Positions 31,001 to 43,800 of a stretch of DNA of 64,000 nucleotides are shown piece by piece. This stretch comes from Streblospio benedicti (Eukaryota > Annelida > Polychaeta > Spionida > Spionidae). Below the pieces are notes generated by a model. The model was given only the letters and a program-made list of their open reading frames with translations. It was not told where the DNA came from and ran no database searches. The stretch is from contig CM032662.1 in the NCBI GenBank assembly GCA_019095985.1, positions 41,450,443 through 41,514,442 of the forward strand, in the 5' to 3' direction. Position 1 is the stretch's first letter, and each line of letters begins with the position of its first letter. The position numbers and the translations under genes are program-made.

Positions 31001-32757
31001 TCTCCCAGATGAACTTGCACGTCTTCACGAATGCCGGCTTCTCATTGTCTATCAGGTCTCTGTAGTGCACCACCTAAGAGATGAGAAATAAAATGTATAA
31101 TATGCTTACAAACCCATTTATATTTAGCAAGAATGCATGATGCATATGAACCATACTTCCACCACGCACCCTCCATCCCAAAATGTCGTCTTCAAGAGGT
31201 TTCCAGCAAGTCCATGAGCTTTCGCACATACAGTGCCTCCTCAGTGGCAGATCCAGATTTTTTGTAAAAAGAGGGGGCGCATTTAGGGGATTTCATGAAA
31301 TCCCCTATGAAATTGAACCATTTTGGAAGGGAAAGGGGGGCACGCGCCCCCTGCGCCCCGCCCCCCCCCCCCCAATGGATCTGCCTATGCTCATTTTCCA
31401 AAAACCTAGATATGACAATCTTTAATATTTAAATCAACTTCAAAGATGAAAGAATTTACTGTAGCTTTAAACATAAAAACCATGAGCAGTGCATGTTATG
31501 TAATATGAATACAGTATGAACTAAAAACGTCATTTACGGTCATATCTATAAACTAAGAACCTACATAATGAGACCTGCTTGTGTAATCCCAAACCTTAGA
31601 TAAAAGACCACTTCTGTGATGAGACTAACCCCCGTTTGAGACCACTTGAGTTTAGGCCACTCCATCTGATCAGGTCCTGATAGGGGTTCTGCTGTATCTC
31701 TATTATATAATATTCACACAAGAGATTCAAATGCAATTTCCTGGCATTTTTAAATAGTGATTCTTTCCATATTATATTACATGTGTGTGTGCATGTATTT
31801 ACAATTCACAACACAATAAACGTGTCTTTTCTACTTGTAATTAGAATAGGACACTGCAATAGATCTAGCAGCTTGTTTGACAACTTGGATTGTTCTAATT
31901 ATCACTTCAACATGGTCCCTCCAAGAAAACCAGTTCCTACTCTAAAGGTGTTTTCTTAGAAATGTGGTCTATTTCTTGGAGATTTGCAGTGGTCTCAGTA
32001 TAAAGCGTTGGAACCTCAATATGAGTCACCCTCTATACATAGGTGTGGTTGTATTTTGGCGGTTTACTGTAAGGAATCTCACCTTTGCTTTGTCTATGCA
32101 ATGAAGGACAAGTTCTTGTGGCGTCAGGGATTCTTTGGATCTACAACAGAATCCACATTTCATTAGCCCCCTACAGATCCACCTTTTCTAGGAAGATTTT
32201 TATCAAAGAGACCCAATTATTCTTGGATCAGACACCACCCATTCTGAATGAGTATTTAAGAACCAATTTTTAGTGTGTGTTTTCAAAATAAAACTTTTTT
32301 TATATTAAAAATTATAATTTAAATAGTGCTTGATACTGCCATTGAAATGGACCTTTCAAAATTTATGATTTATATACAATCATAGTTCAAAAATGTTGAC
32401 TGGGAATAAAAAGAAGTTCATCTTGATTTGGTTATCTCAAACCACTCTCATGTGTACGACCCAAGGAGTAACATTTATTTGATACAATAATTAGACATGT
32501 ATAACTCGAACTTAAAGGAAGGGATTTTTTTAAATTTCGAGTTAACCGAACTGTCCAGTTATCAGATTTGATTAACAAAGTAATGTCAGTGTTAAGTTAA
32601 TCTATGATATTTATATGATTCTATTTCAATTGTTTTCCTGTACTTACAGTGGTTTATTGCTTGCTTGCTTCTGATTGGTAAATAGGGCTTTTCCCTGTGA
32701 CGTCATGGCCGTGGTTAGAAACAACAGCAGCCATCTTTCGAGACCACACATCCGCAT
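28001..32757 (-). CDS. Secreted prohormone-like protein with multibasic cleavage sites (636 aa)
   Basis: Six exons close in phase: 32757-32648, 31239-31170, 31073-30429, 29954-29815, 29281-29186 and 28850-28001. Exon 1 follows a good acceptor (TTACAATTCCAG/ATG), implying an upstream non-coding exon, and encodes a signal peptide (MRMCGLERWLLLFLTTAMTS). The body has an acidic stretch at about 160-190 (VDDDDDGDDDD), furin- or convertase-type sites RRRKKR (310-315), RRQR (351-354) and RKRD (near 370), further KRQS and KRGR sites, and a final Gly after HVRPFV. The segment between the first two sites includes YDNLYDMLRTRLSA and looks like an amphipathic helix. This resembles a granin or peptide-hormone precursor, but no family was recognised. 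Exon 2 is the least certain part: short, with its acceptor at a repeat boundary. The donor at 30429 (CCCG/GTCAGC) is weak. Confidence 0.8.
31241..31390. mobile_element. MITE-like repeat abutting an exon
   Basis: Ends TCAGTGGCAGATCCAG and ATGGATCTGCCTATG are imperfect inverted repeats. The interior has G- and C-rich runs. Its left end touches the acceptor of the candidate exon 31239-31170 of the secreted-protein gene. Confidence 0.5.
31548..31694. mobile_element. MITE copy, CAGTAGAACCT family
   Basis: Interior words (GAACCTACATAATGAGACC, GAGACCACTTGAGTTTAGG) and the right end GGTTCTGCTG before TA match the family. The left end is uncertain. A further scrap with related words lies at 31905-32050. 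Confidence 0.45.
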
Positions 32758-32809
32758 CTGGAATTGTAAATTGAGATAAATTGTTTTATATGACTGTTGA
32801 AGTATCGTT

Positions 32810-32960
32810 ATTATGTTGCTAATGCAGTTGCTGATGCTGCTGTTACTGATGCTGCTGATGCTGCTGCTGATGCTGATGCTGTTGATACTACTGATGCTGA
32901 TGCTCCTGCTGCTGCTGTTCATGATGTTGTTGCTGCTCCTGCTCCTCATGTTGCCGTTTT
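32810..32960. repeat. Imperfect CTG/GAT trinucleotide tract
   Basis: About 150 bases of interrupted GATGCTGCT-type triplets lie just upstream of the signal-peptide exon of the secreted-protein gene. An open frame runs through it into that exon, but the splice acceptor at the ATG argues that it is intron or 5' leader. Confidence 0.7.
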
Positions 32961-32989
32961 GGCTTCTTAATCTTAATATGTTCATCAAA

Positions 32990-33901
32990 ACACGTTTATT
33001 ACAATATATTACAAAACATACAGCTATTAGGTATAGTGTTGTAAAAATCTATCACATGTACATGTATGCAATTTGAAACCATACAACTTGAAAATGCACC
33101 AGAAACCCAATATTTATACACACAACATAACAACTTCCCCAAAGATATTTCACGAACTAAAAACTGAAACAAATAGGGCATGTTCAAAGTGGGCATGGTA
33201 AGGAACGATAATTGACATAATTCCCAATGCACAATGGGAGATATTGTGCGGCAAATGAACATGGACACATCAAAAGAGGCCATTGGATGCCTCATGCTCT
33301 GACAGCTTCCCACACATTCTAAAACAGACACATCAGTCTTATATCTTCATGCCATTCCACCTTGACAATAGTTGTACTGCGGTTGTGGGTCACTCTCTAC
33401 CAGAATTTGCTTTCAAGATGGAATAATGTCACCGTTTAGACTGTTGACTTGACAGACTTAATGGTGATAGACTTAAATGAAAATTTAAGAAATCTAAAAG
33501 GTTATAAATAGTATATTATACAAAAAAACGCTTTGTTTTATTTAACTGTTATTCTAATTTTATGCCAAACTTGCCAGTGATTTCCATATTTCGTGTTTCT
33601 TCATCTTTTTAACAGTGTTGTCTGTTCAACGATAACACACATTCAAAAGCATTTTGACTTCGTTTTTCACCTTTATCAGTAGTGAATGCTGTAAGCAATG
33701 TATTTAACGAATAACATAAAAATAAATCTCCTGGTATAAGGGTTTGAAACATTTGTTCTGACTGTTTGTTTGTTTGATTGTTTTACTCTATCTATCATGT
33801 AATTTATGCGTGGTTAGTAGGCCCACTCCCCAGCACAGTTTGCATAGCCTGCTCACGTAATGAGAGACAACTTTGAAATTACCAAGCAATGCGAATTATA
33901 C
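32990..33901. other. Spacer
   Basis: I see no supported exon, RNA gene or element here. Confidence 0.5.
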
Positions 33902-34010
33902 CTCTTTGTCACCGAAGATTTCCAATCCAGGATATAAATCATCAGTACTATCAGTAGGCAGTATAGTAAGACGACAGTGTGTGAAAATAAGCCGGATGTC
34001 ACGGTGTGCC
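33902..34010 (-). CDS. Candidate orphan exon
   Basis: Bounded by a good acceptor (CTTATGTTTTAG/G) and donor (AAAGAG/GTATAA), phase 2 in and 0 out. It reads AHRDIRLIFTHCRLTILP and then TDSTDDLYPGLEIFGDKE, which looks like real protein. Parent gene and family are not recognised. If the phase-2 exon 38271-38104 is joined to it, the frame continues. Confidence 0.4.
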
Positions 34011-35839
34011 CTAAAACATAAGGGACAGTGACCTGCATACAGTAAAACCTTCCCATGGCGGCACCTCACTAATACTATAGACACTGCAATTTGGGACTCG
34101 ATTTCATTTTCCCGTTTAATTGTTACTAAAAATGCTTCACAACAATGGACACATCCTTAATATGCCCTCTAGTGTGTGCACTCCCATTCGTGTCCCTAAT
34201 AAATAGGTGTTATTTTACTAACATTAATCGCAAACGACATTTAAAATAACCAGTGCTGCCATATTGTCCACAAGGTCCACATTCAAGTGGCAAACGACTC
34301 CCAGTGCGGGACGAAAACCACTTTACTGCATATCGTTTCCCCAACACATGACACTTTTCGCATTTGTTTTGAGATGACCTGGATATATTATATGGAATAC
34401 ATTGCATGGAAAGCTTGATACAAGAATGCTGCTTGATAAGACTTAAAATATTTTATCCGTGTACATCTCTAGAATATGTATTCTCTTTTTAATTATTTCT
34501 TCTCCTATTTTCTCTTCACTATGACAATTATACTATTCTAAGACATTGCGGAGGTGATAACACGAAGTTGTGCAATGCGCATATACACAGCTACCCCAAA
34601 CAAAAAAGAGAGAAAACGCCCACTGAACAATACGAGTCCATAAAAATCCTCATACCCTCATCATCTCAAAAGCAACTTGTTAATTCAGAAATACTTGCAA
34701 TTATTAAAAATGTATACAGTACGCATAAGAAACATTAGTTCGTAAAAATGTATAGAACCATCATATTATCGAAAGTAGCCTGACAACAAATACAAAATAT
34801 ACACGAAAAACATGTATATCACACATAGAAACAGGAGTTCAAAAACTGTTAACAACCATCATATTCTCAGAAAAGAGACCTACAACTCCTTCTCAACTTA
34901 AAAATCATGCCTAAAAAATAAATTATATGTTTCATTGTGAGCTTCACCACGAGTCCAAAGATATTCATCATCCGGACTACAGAACCAAAACACGTACGTG
35001 AGCCCTCGGGGGCACGTCTTACCTGACAGGGTAACTACCACGTCTGGGTGGTCACACCCTCAAGTCTCCGTTTCCATGGCAATTACCCACACTACCTCAA
35101 GCCATATTCGCCTTTTAAAAAGGTAAAAGGTATTTGATGGCATTGAGCCCAAGACATTGTACTCTGTGCGTCCATTGTAGTTATATGTTAAATAGAGCTG
35201 TATATGATATATAATCGAGCTATGTATGGCTATTTGTGGTACCTATTTTTAATAGATAAAAATGGCCTGTTATTTTGTTATTATAGATCCTTGTTGCATA
35301 TGCCATAGGACACTTGATGCTAGGCCTATAGAACAGATGCACATTACATTCATATGAAAGCTTTTTTTTCTCCTTTACTGGTGGATTTTTAGATTTCTTC
35401 GGCAAAACTTGTCAATTGTCGGATTTCGTCAATTATTAGGGGTCGTTATGTCCAACTTAGGATATTGCCTGTTTTAGATTATCTCACTGAGATATACTTG
35501 GAAGACTGTCTTGTCGAAAGTAGAACAGAGCTTCTATTTGTTTTCATCTTTTTAATATAAAGTTATACCATCTAAAATGAGTTTTGTATTTTTTTTTTTA
35601 GAATAATGCTTGGTGTCAACTATATAACCTAAACACCATGCGTGATATGAATCTTTTAAAAATTAGAATGACGAAGAGTCGGAGTAAGTAATATTTATCG
35701 ATATGATAATTAAACTTCGTGAGCAGCTTGACTTGCCATTTGCTAATAGTAGATCTACCCCACGACTAAGCCCCAGTCTGACATTCACGAATGTTATTTA
35801 CTTCCATATAAGTAACTGTTCTGTAGTACATAGGAAATA

Positions 35840-36001
35840 CAGTAGAACCTCTCAATTAAGAGGCTTGCCTTAAGTGATCTAGATAGAGAAGTGGTCCATG
35901 TACAGAGGTTCGCTGTTATGGGGGCTTAGGAACAGAGAGATAGGGATTGTCTCGATTGAGAGCAGCTCGTTGAGAGGTGGTCTTAATTGAATGGTCTACT
36001 G
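35840..36001. mobile_element. MITE, CAGTAGAACCT family, about 162 bp
   Basis: Left end CAGTAGAACCTCTCAATTAA beside TA; right end GGTCTACTG, with the flanking TA changed to CA. The interior carries GAGAGGTGGTCTTAATTGA. Confidence 0.65.
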
Positions 36002-36150
36002 CACATGAAAGGGAAATCATGATGACTTTGCCTCCAAATAACCTGACTGTGTGGCAAAACAGAGTGCTGATTGAAAACCACTATATAACCGTCACTGTGT
36101 CGTTTTTGATGATCGGAAATGTCAGAACCAAGCATGATTCGCACACTTAC

Positions 36151-36198
36151 GTAGAAAACCTCATTAGCTAACATTGCCGGGGCTCTTAAGATTGATTT
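36151..36198 (-). CDS. Candidate 48-base exon
   Basis: Acceptor CAACCATTTAG/A and perfect donor TAC/GTAAGT enclose KSILRAPAMLANEVFY in phase 0-0. It is too short to classify. Confidence 0.3.
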
Positions 36199-36718
36199 CT
36201 AAATGGTTGCTATCACCTCAGCATGCAGCAAGGGTCAGTCCTCCGGGCGCAAATCGAAATACAGCTATAAGCATTCCATGATCATGCGCGGGGTGAACTC
36301 ATGAGACAATGGTGAAATTTTACATAGATACCTATTTTGAGATAACATTCCCCCACACGAGTGCTTCTACAGCCCTTTTTCCAAGCTACAATTGGAAAAA
36401 AGACAACTATAGCTGAAGGCAAACGAAAGAAAAAGAGGTTTCATATAAATATATTGCCTACTCCAGTGTGAAAAGGGCATAGACTACGTCATCCTAATGT
36501 CCATGAGTTTTTATGATGAAAACGTGTCCTCTCTTCATAGACCGTATTTGTGAAGTTTTACTGTATTGAGGCCTGGATTCCTCCCACGTCGTTGTACTAA
36601 CCCGTTGTAAACCAGTCATAACGTCCTCACAAATTCGAGTGTTATTGTTTCCGCATTAGGCAGAACAGCAGTTATAATCATAACAGTGCGTCTATTTTGA
36701 GGAGCACGATTTACACAT

Positions 36719-36892
36719 AACCATTCCTGACCACCTCTCTAAAGCAACCACCTCTGATCTGAGTAAAACCATTTCTGGCGCTACCAAGCTTTAAAAAACA
36801 CAGATCAGCGGCGAAACCCTAGATAAATAAGCCACTTATGACACTACTTGAAGCAAGTTCCACGGGTGTCGTGATGCAGAGGTTCTGCTGTT
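36719..36892. mobile_element. Degraded MITE, CAGTAGAACCT family
   Basis: Words CCTGACCACCTCTCTAAAGC and AGAGGTTCTGCTG at the two ends match the family. A shorter scrap lies at 37150-37250. Confidence 0.45.
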
Positions 36893-38103
36893 TGGTGCCA
36901 ATTTCTGACCCTGTAAAGTCACTGCAAAGGAATTACCACGGTTTAAATGTCTACTGGAGGACATCACGCACAGCTCTTTGGCTACTGTGGTCAAGGTCCA
37001 CATAATTGTGGACATCAGTTTCATTTTAAGGATTTCAACGGTACATTCGCAATAGATCTTTTAGATATTTCTCCATCTATTAATTCAAACATGTTTTAAT
37101 CTCTATATCTGTGATCTTTATCTCTACATACATAATATCAGGTGGCATTGGTGTAAAAATACAGAGAACCTCGTCAAAGAGACCGCTTGTGTAATGAGAG
37201 ACAAGTCTCCGGCTGTTTATGGTAGAGCACTGAATGTTGGCTTCACTACAGGGAGCGCGCTTAGCACACAAGCCTCGCCCACAATGACCAGTGTGTAACG
37301 GTCAATAGAACAACAAAGGACCGATGAATCGACTTTGGAACCGCGGGGTATGCGGGGTTACGCAATAAAACGCAGAGGCAAGAACATTATCGTACATGTA
37401 TTTGGTGCAATATTCACATTCATGGGCAAGTGTGTTGTGAAATAGATTCCTGTACGCTGGGGTAACGGCCATTCTTATCACGTGACGAGAACAAACACAC
37501 ACTCCACTTGCGTTGACCAGCAGTAAGTACAGACCAGTATAACACTGGAAAATATTTTCTCACACTTTCTTAATGTTGATTGATAATCGTTAGGGGGTTT
37601 CCAAACTTAGGGGGTACATGTTTTGTTTGTTTGGTTTCTTGTTGTTGTTTTTTCTTTTCTTGTTTGTTTTTTGTTTTGTTTTGTTTCTTGGGCGGTGGGT
37701 GGGTTATTTACTTCTTTATTCCTTTGTGGAGGGGTGTGGGTGAATATGCATTCAAAATATTGGATGTACTTATAGGTCCCTGAAATCATACCACAATGGT
37801 TTCAATTACCATACACAGGCCGTGTCTACACGTCACTATCCTAAACAATAGGCCTACACATAACAAGCAGAACAAAGAACAAGTTAGAATCAACGTAGGT
37901 AAAATGTACCGGTTACGTAAGGAAACCACAGGGATAGATACACCATACAATGTACTACCCAGTAGCACACAAGAAACTGTCAACTGTCGCAGATTTTACA
38001 GTGCAACCATCATTTTAAAAAAAGCATTTTTTATTCAATTTGACTAAGTATTTATTTCCGATCGAACAATCAATCGAATATGTATTATTTCGGACGAGTT
38101 TAC

Positions 38104-38271
38104 ATCCACACCAGGTCATTGGCATCCTGTTCGTAATACATCTGCGTCTTTCTGAACTCCCAGGGGAGCGTGCAAATAAGAACGGTTTCCGCCATAAGAT
38201 GCATTGTAATCCACAGAGCCATAGCACATATCTCTTCAATGAACAGAATCTGGTGTGATGTGGATATACCC
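38104..38271 (-). CDS. Candidate exon with a hydrophobic helix
   Basis: Acceptor TGCTTTACCAG/G and donor GGAT/GTAAAC, phase 2-2, 168 bases. It reads GISTSHQILFIEEICAMALW, then ITMHLMAETVLICTL (a possible membrane segment) and PWEFRKTQMYYEQDAND. No family was recognised, and it may be part of a larger minus-strand gene here. Confidence 0.35.
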
Positions 38272-39225
38272 CTGGTAAAGCAGGATGCATACTGTGTTGA
38301 TTGCAGGTTGATTGTTAGAAAAAATAGACAAAATAAAAAGGCATTTATTAAGGGGATGAGTAACTTTATAAGGAAAAAATAATCCAATTTCAGCCTTTCA
38401 ATGTTTATATTTATACTGTGAACAATGATGAACAGCATGTTTTGAAGTGAAGCTTTTATCATTAATAGTTTTCCTATTATAACACATTTTGTGGACACCA
38501 TATATGAAATAAGGACTCAATAGTTACCCTCTGTAGGCCATGATAAATGATAGGCCCCTAAAATGCTAAATAAACATAAAGATACATTTATTGAAAAATA
38601 ATGTAATTGTCTGTGTTGTGTTTAAAAAATTAAAAGGCCCAATGCACTAGTGCTTTGTGTGCTTAAAGACAGGTTCTCCTGTACGCATATGTGAACTTTA
38701 CCTTAGGGGTCACAATAATGACCTTAGGGGTCATATCGAGGTCACCAGTGTATACTTACATGTGTAAGAACCCGTCTGTAGTGACCTATCACTATTTTTA
38801 GAGATTTGATTCCTGCACCTACATGTATATTGTACTATGTAATCGCCATTCAAAGATTTGTGCTGGAGGAAGCAGTTTTCCCGTTGGTTTTGACAACAGC
38901 TACATGTGAATTTCTTTTAAGGTAAGTTATTTATGATTCATCTTCTTTTTGTTTGTCTTTAAACACATTATGCTTGAGATATTCTGGGTGCATTTAAAAG
39001 CTGAATCATAAATGATTGGTATGGTCAAATGTCAAAATTAGAGGTCTATGTGATAGCAACAGGTACTGGTATACCAAATACACAAACCCAATCAGCTACC
39101 CAAATGTAATGGCGAAACCGGGCGAAACTCCGTATATATATATATACATTTGTATTAGTTCTTGAAGTAAATAAATTGATGCAATCTATACATAAGAGTG
39201 CTCTACAGGTGGCTGGAGCATTCAA

Positions 39226-39410
39226 TATCCGAGCTAAAGAACTAGATCTTTTTTTTTTTTTTATTTAATTTACTACACAGTGTTTCAGGCAAAGCCATCA
39301 TCAGGCACAATAAACATGTTTATTGTGCCTGATGATGGCTTTGCCTGAAACACTGTGTAGCAAATTAAATAAAATATAAAAAAAAATGATCTAGTTCTTT
39401 AGCTCGGATA
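39226..39410. repeat. Near-perfect 185-bp palindrome with a hammerhead-like core
   Basis: Two arms of about 91-94 bases meet at AACATGTT (39313-39320). They differ mainly in an A/T run. Outer ends are TATCCGAGCTAAAGAACTAG and its complement. Each strand carries CTGATGATGGCTTTGCCTGA followed by AAC, which resembles the CUGAUGA ... GAAA core of hammerhead ribozymes, with a poor stem II base. Confidence 0.85.
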
Positions 39411-39904
39411 CATTTGTATTATGAATATTAGCAAGATATTTTTTTTAAAGGCACTAAGTGTCGCATTATTCTTGATCAAATGATATATTTAAACCTAGCT
39501 GATGAAAGTGATTTTGGAGATATATAATATTCTTGAAAAAGCTGCGGTGTTTTAGACAAAGCACGTGCATCTCATTTTGAATACATTTAGAATCATGATG
39601 AACAAAAGAAATATGCGTTAACGCACGTTGCGGGTCTTACTATTCAATTCACAGGTTCAAATTATCAATGAACCATAAGATATTTCTATATAATGACTAC
39701 CAATATAATAACAAAGAAACGATAAATCTAGGTTGGAATGCAATGTTGCGTAACAAAAACGCAGGCGCTAAAGCAAACCAATAGAAGCAGTTATATAAGT
39801 TGTGTGTGCTGATACAGTGCGCTTGCAGTGAAACTTTTAGTTTGGGACAGTGACATTTCACACATAAGAACAATAGATTTTGTGAGTTTTTATAAGGCAA
39901 ATAC

Positions 39905-39952
39905 CTCGATAGCTTTCGATTCTTCTCGGATCTGCTTCAGTCTGGCGCCAAT
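39905..39952 (-). CDS. Candidate 48-base exon
   Basis: Acceptor TATAATATGCAG/A and donor CGAG/GTATTT enclose IGARLKQIREESKAIE in phase 0-0. It reads as a helical, charged segment with strong splice context. Parent gene unknown. Confidence 0.4.
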
Positions 39953-40859
39953 CTGCATATTATAAATATTGCTTTGTATCCCTTGAGACAGGTTCCCCCA
40001 CCGTATATCTTAGGTTGGGCGGTTATAACTAGACCACGGGTATCTCCAAGAATACATATGTACTGATCAGGTGCATATATAGTAAAATTCTAAGTAACCG
40101 TGAATAAAATGTAATAATAATTATATCAACTTTTATCAAATCGCCCATTACATGTATTTCGGTCGACAAAATCTCATGAGTAAGTTTCTTAATTAAGTAC
40201 AATTGTAAATTAAAAAACAATCCAAAAAGAGTCATTTCACCAAGAATTTGGTGTCTGTATTTACTGCAACAATGAACTTTACAAATGAAATAATTAGCCT
40301 CTCGTCGAAGTGAAATGAGTTTCTATAGCAACATTGACCCATCGCACCGAACAACATTTCTTCAATCTATTCACACATTTCATGTATGCCCGCAATGTAT
40401 AAATTAATTGCAGCTTAAACGAAATCAGGCCCGTAGGAAGGACCAAGGCGGTAAGGCCATAGTTTGACCAATAATTTATATGGATGAAAAAAAGGTTTTA
40501 AAAAATAATGCATTAATTCAATCATGGCCTGACCAATCATTTTGCGCCAGTATGTTGCTGAGTATAATATGTATTGCTGTGTATAATGTGAACTTGCATA
40601 TGTATACTTGAAGTATTATATTGTTTTACTAGTTCCTATGTCTCTTGCCATCCTGTGCATTTCTGCATTGTTGGACGTACCTTCATCGGGTTCATATGTT
40701 GTGTTCATATGTTGTGTCTAATAAATTATATTACAATAGTCATCATCTTTACCTGATTGGCGTTGGGGAAAACAAAAATGAAAAAACTGTAGACCACAAT
40801 TTTTAAATGGCGTTACCGATCTCATTTTGCTTCCTACAGGTCTGCCGAAAGATCCCGCC

Positions 40860-43800
40860 ATGTCTTTCCTCGATGACCTTGAAGAAGGCAGGGACTACGC
40901 CGCCGAGGGAGCCCGTCCCCGAGTTCCCCGGGCCGACCTCACCCTCCTTCGCTCATTGACCCCAGAAGGCGAGATCCAGCCAAATTGGGAAGACGTCACC
41001 GAAGACTTCGACGACATGGAGCTTCGGGAGGACCTCCTCCAAGGCATCTACGCTTACGGCCTCGAAAAGCCGTCTGCTATTCAGCAGCGGGCGATCGTTC
41101 CGTGTTTGATAGGCAGTGACGTCATTGCGCAGGCGCAGTCTGGTACGGGCAAAACGGCGGCGTTGGCGATTTCCATCCTGCAACAGATAGACGTCTCTTT
41201 GCGGGAGACTCAGGCCTTGGTTCTCGCTCCAAGACGCGAGCTGGCTAAACAAATACAAAAGGTTATCCTGGCCCTGGGGGATTACCTCGATGTTCAGGTC
41301 CACGCCTGCATCGGAGGCACGAGTGTACGGGAGAGCATGCTGAAGCTCAAGGCGGGCGTGCATGTTGTAGTGGGCACGCCCGGTCGTGTTTTTGATATGA
41401 TCAACCGCCGAGTTTTGAGTAAGTGAAAGCGTCTTCTATGCTGTGCAATATTTGTCAACTGATTGTTGGTTTTTACCGTATGTACTATATATCTAATGAT
41501 GTTTGTCACATATCAGTATAATAAATTATTGGTTGTTTGACAGGCACGCGCTACATAAAACAGTTCGTCCTTGACGAGGCTGATGAGATGTTCGGTCTCG
41601 GGTTAAAGGATCAGATCTATGATGTCTTTGAGAACCTGATGCAAGACACTCAGGTTAGAATTTTATGTCTGTTTTTTAGAAAGTTATGTTCTGCTACGTA
41701 CACGTACAAGTCCTTGGAAACTTACAACCATTCTAGAAGTCGTTGATAAGATTTGTTTGCAAAGTTCAAGGTACTCCAGGTAAGGTTCTTCTAACCATTT
41801 TTAATGTGGGGTAGGGGCAGATAACTAATAGATTTTAAAGTCAAACCTGTTATCTTTGCCATATCAAAATCAAACCATATGATTGATTACACACTCAGAC
41901 AGATAATGATCTCAATGTGCCATTTAAAATCTTCTGTACATCTTATGTATCCCTTAATTGGGTTGGTATGTTAAATCTAAGACTCTCTTTGGGTTGCAGT
42001 CGTACATTATACATCTTAGATACCGGGTATCTCTTAATTGTGTTGGAATGTCAAACCTAAGCCTCTCCCTGGCTTTCAGGTGATCTTGCTCTCAGCCACC
42101 ATGCCGGCAGACGTCCTGGAGGTGACCACTCGCTTCATGCGAGACCCCATGAGGATCGTGGTCAAGAAGGAGATGCTGACCCTGGACGGCATCCGTCAAT
42201 TCTACATTGAGGTGAGGGGGGTGGGTGTTTTTTTCAGAAATGCATTAGTGATTATACCACTCTCTAGGTTACACCCTTGAATACTGTTCTCTGATTGGCT
42301 GACAGCCAAAGTCAGCCGGGGATAATTACTCGTTATACCACTCTATCTAGGACACACCCTTGAATACTGTTCTCTGATTGGCTGACAGCCAAAGTCAGCC
42401 GGGGATAATTACTCTATGAACCATGGGTGAATTTTGCCCTCTGACAGTAGAAGCGTCCGCCATTTTGAAGCCGTCGATTAAAAAATAAAAGCAACTATAT
42501 TTACGTTACCACACAGATTTTCATACACACAGTTAGAAAAATAGCCACGACAATATTAATCCCCCATACTACTAGTACTAATAGTTAAATTTGAACCGGA
42601 TTAGGGAGCATATTAATACAGCCAACCGTGAACTGTTCAGACTAGTATCGCTGTATTGAAATTCGTCATAGTTGAACGAATCTTTTGATTGTTCAGAAAT
42701 AATTTGTAAGTAAAAACAATGCTTTGTACCTGTGATAAACCGAGTGGTATTAGTTTCAGTGATTAAAATTGCTTAAACAAATATTAAACCGGATAATGCT
42801 AATAATGTGACTTCTCATTCGGTGTGGCCAATGTGGAGCTTTTCCCATCTAATAAAATCTGTTTGTGAAGGTTAATCGTGGTATAATGAATATATGTCAT
42901 GTTTTTTCGGCCAATATAATCTGTTTGTGAAGGTTAATCGTGCAATATTCATAATGAATATATGTCATGTTTTTTATTTTTTTCAATATTATTGCATTTT
43001 TATTGTATTATTGCGTCTAAGACATTACAATTATCAGGTTATATTTTATAATGTAATTTATCATCTTCTTTGTGACCATCTAGAGTCCTATAGCTATAAA
43101 GAATAGTTTATATGTCAAATGTTTATATTGTGAAGTTGGTTATGTTTTGAAGTACAGGTGGCATTACATTTTGTGGGATGTTTCAAGTTTCTTTTAGTGT
43201 AGTTACATGGGACGTTAGTTATATTGCATATTTTGCGCAGATTGTTTAGTTTCTTTTAGTGTAGTTACAAGAACAACTACTTATTTTAGTGCTTTGTTTC
43301 TGTGTGTGGATGTAACAAATCATGCTTTATTGTAGGTGGACCGCGAGGAATGGAAACTGGACACCCTGTGTGACCTTTACGAGACAGTGACCATCACCCA
43401 GGCCGTGATCTTTTGCAACACTCGCAAGAAGGTGGAATGGCTGGCACGGAGGATGTATGAGAGGGACTTCACCGTGTCTGTCATTGTGAGTAAAATTTGT
43501 ATATGAAGCTTTAATATGAGTGTTTACTCCTAAATTTGTATAAGCAATGATGCTTACCCTCTTAAGAGCACCACTTGGTTATTTGAGACAATTTTGGCTG
43601 TCAACAGAACATACAATGAAACTTGTCTTTTATGGACACCTTCAAAGTTGTTCACATAGCCTTTAGGACAGATGTACTTATCATTGAGATGTGGACGGGT
43701 TCAATTTGCTGCCCTTCGGTCAAATAAGACACACAAAAGCCTAACACTTCAGTCATCACTGGTGGTAAATCCGTGTTTTGATAAAATTGGGGGGGGGGTT

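Noticed and set aside
32813-33076. Leu/Met-rich plus-strand frame
   Set aside because: It is the translation of the imperfect CTG/GAT triplet tract.
37302-39900. Similar Cys-containing minus frames at 37.3-37.5 and 39.7-39.9 kb
   Set aside because: The resemblance comes from a shared dispersed repeat (TTGGAA..GC..GTTACGCAA..AAACGCAG) rather than duplicated exons.
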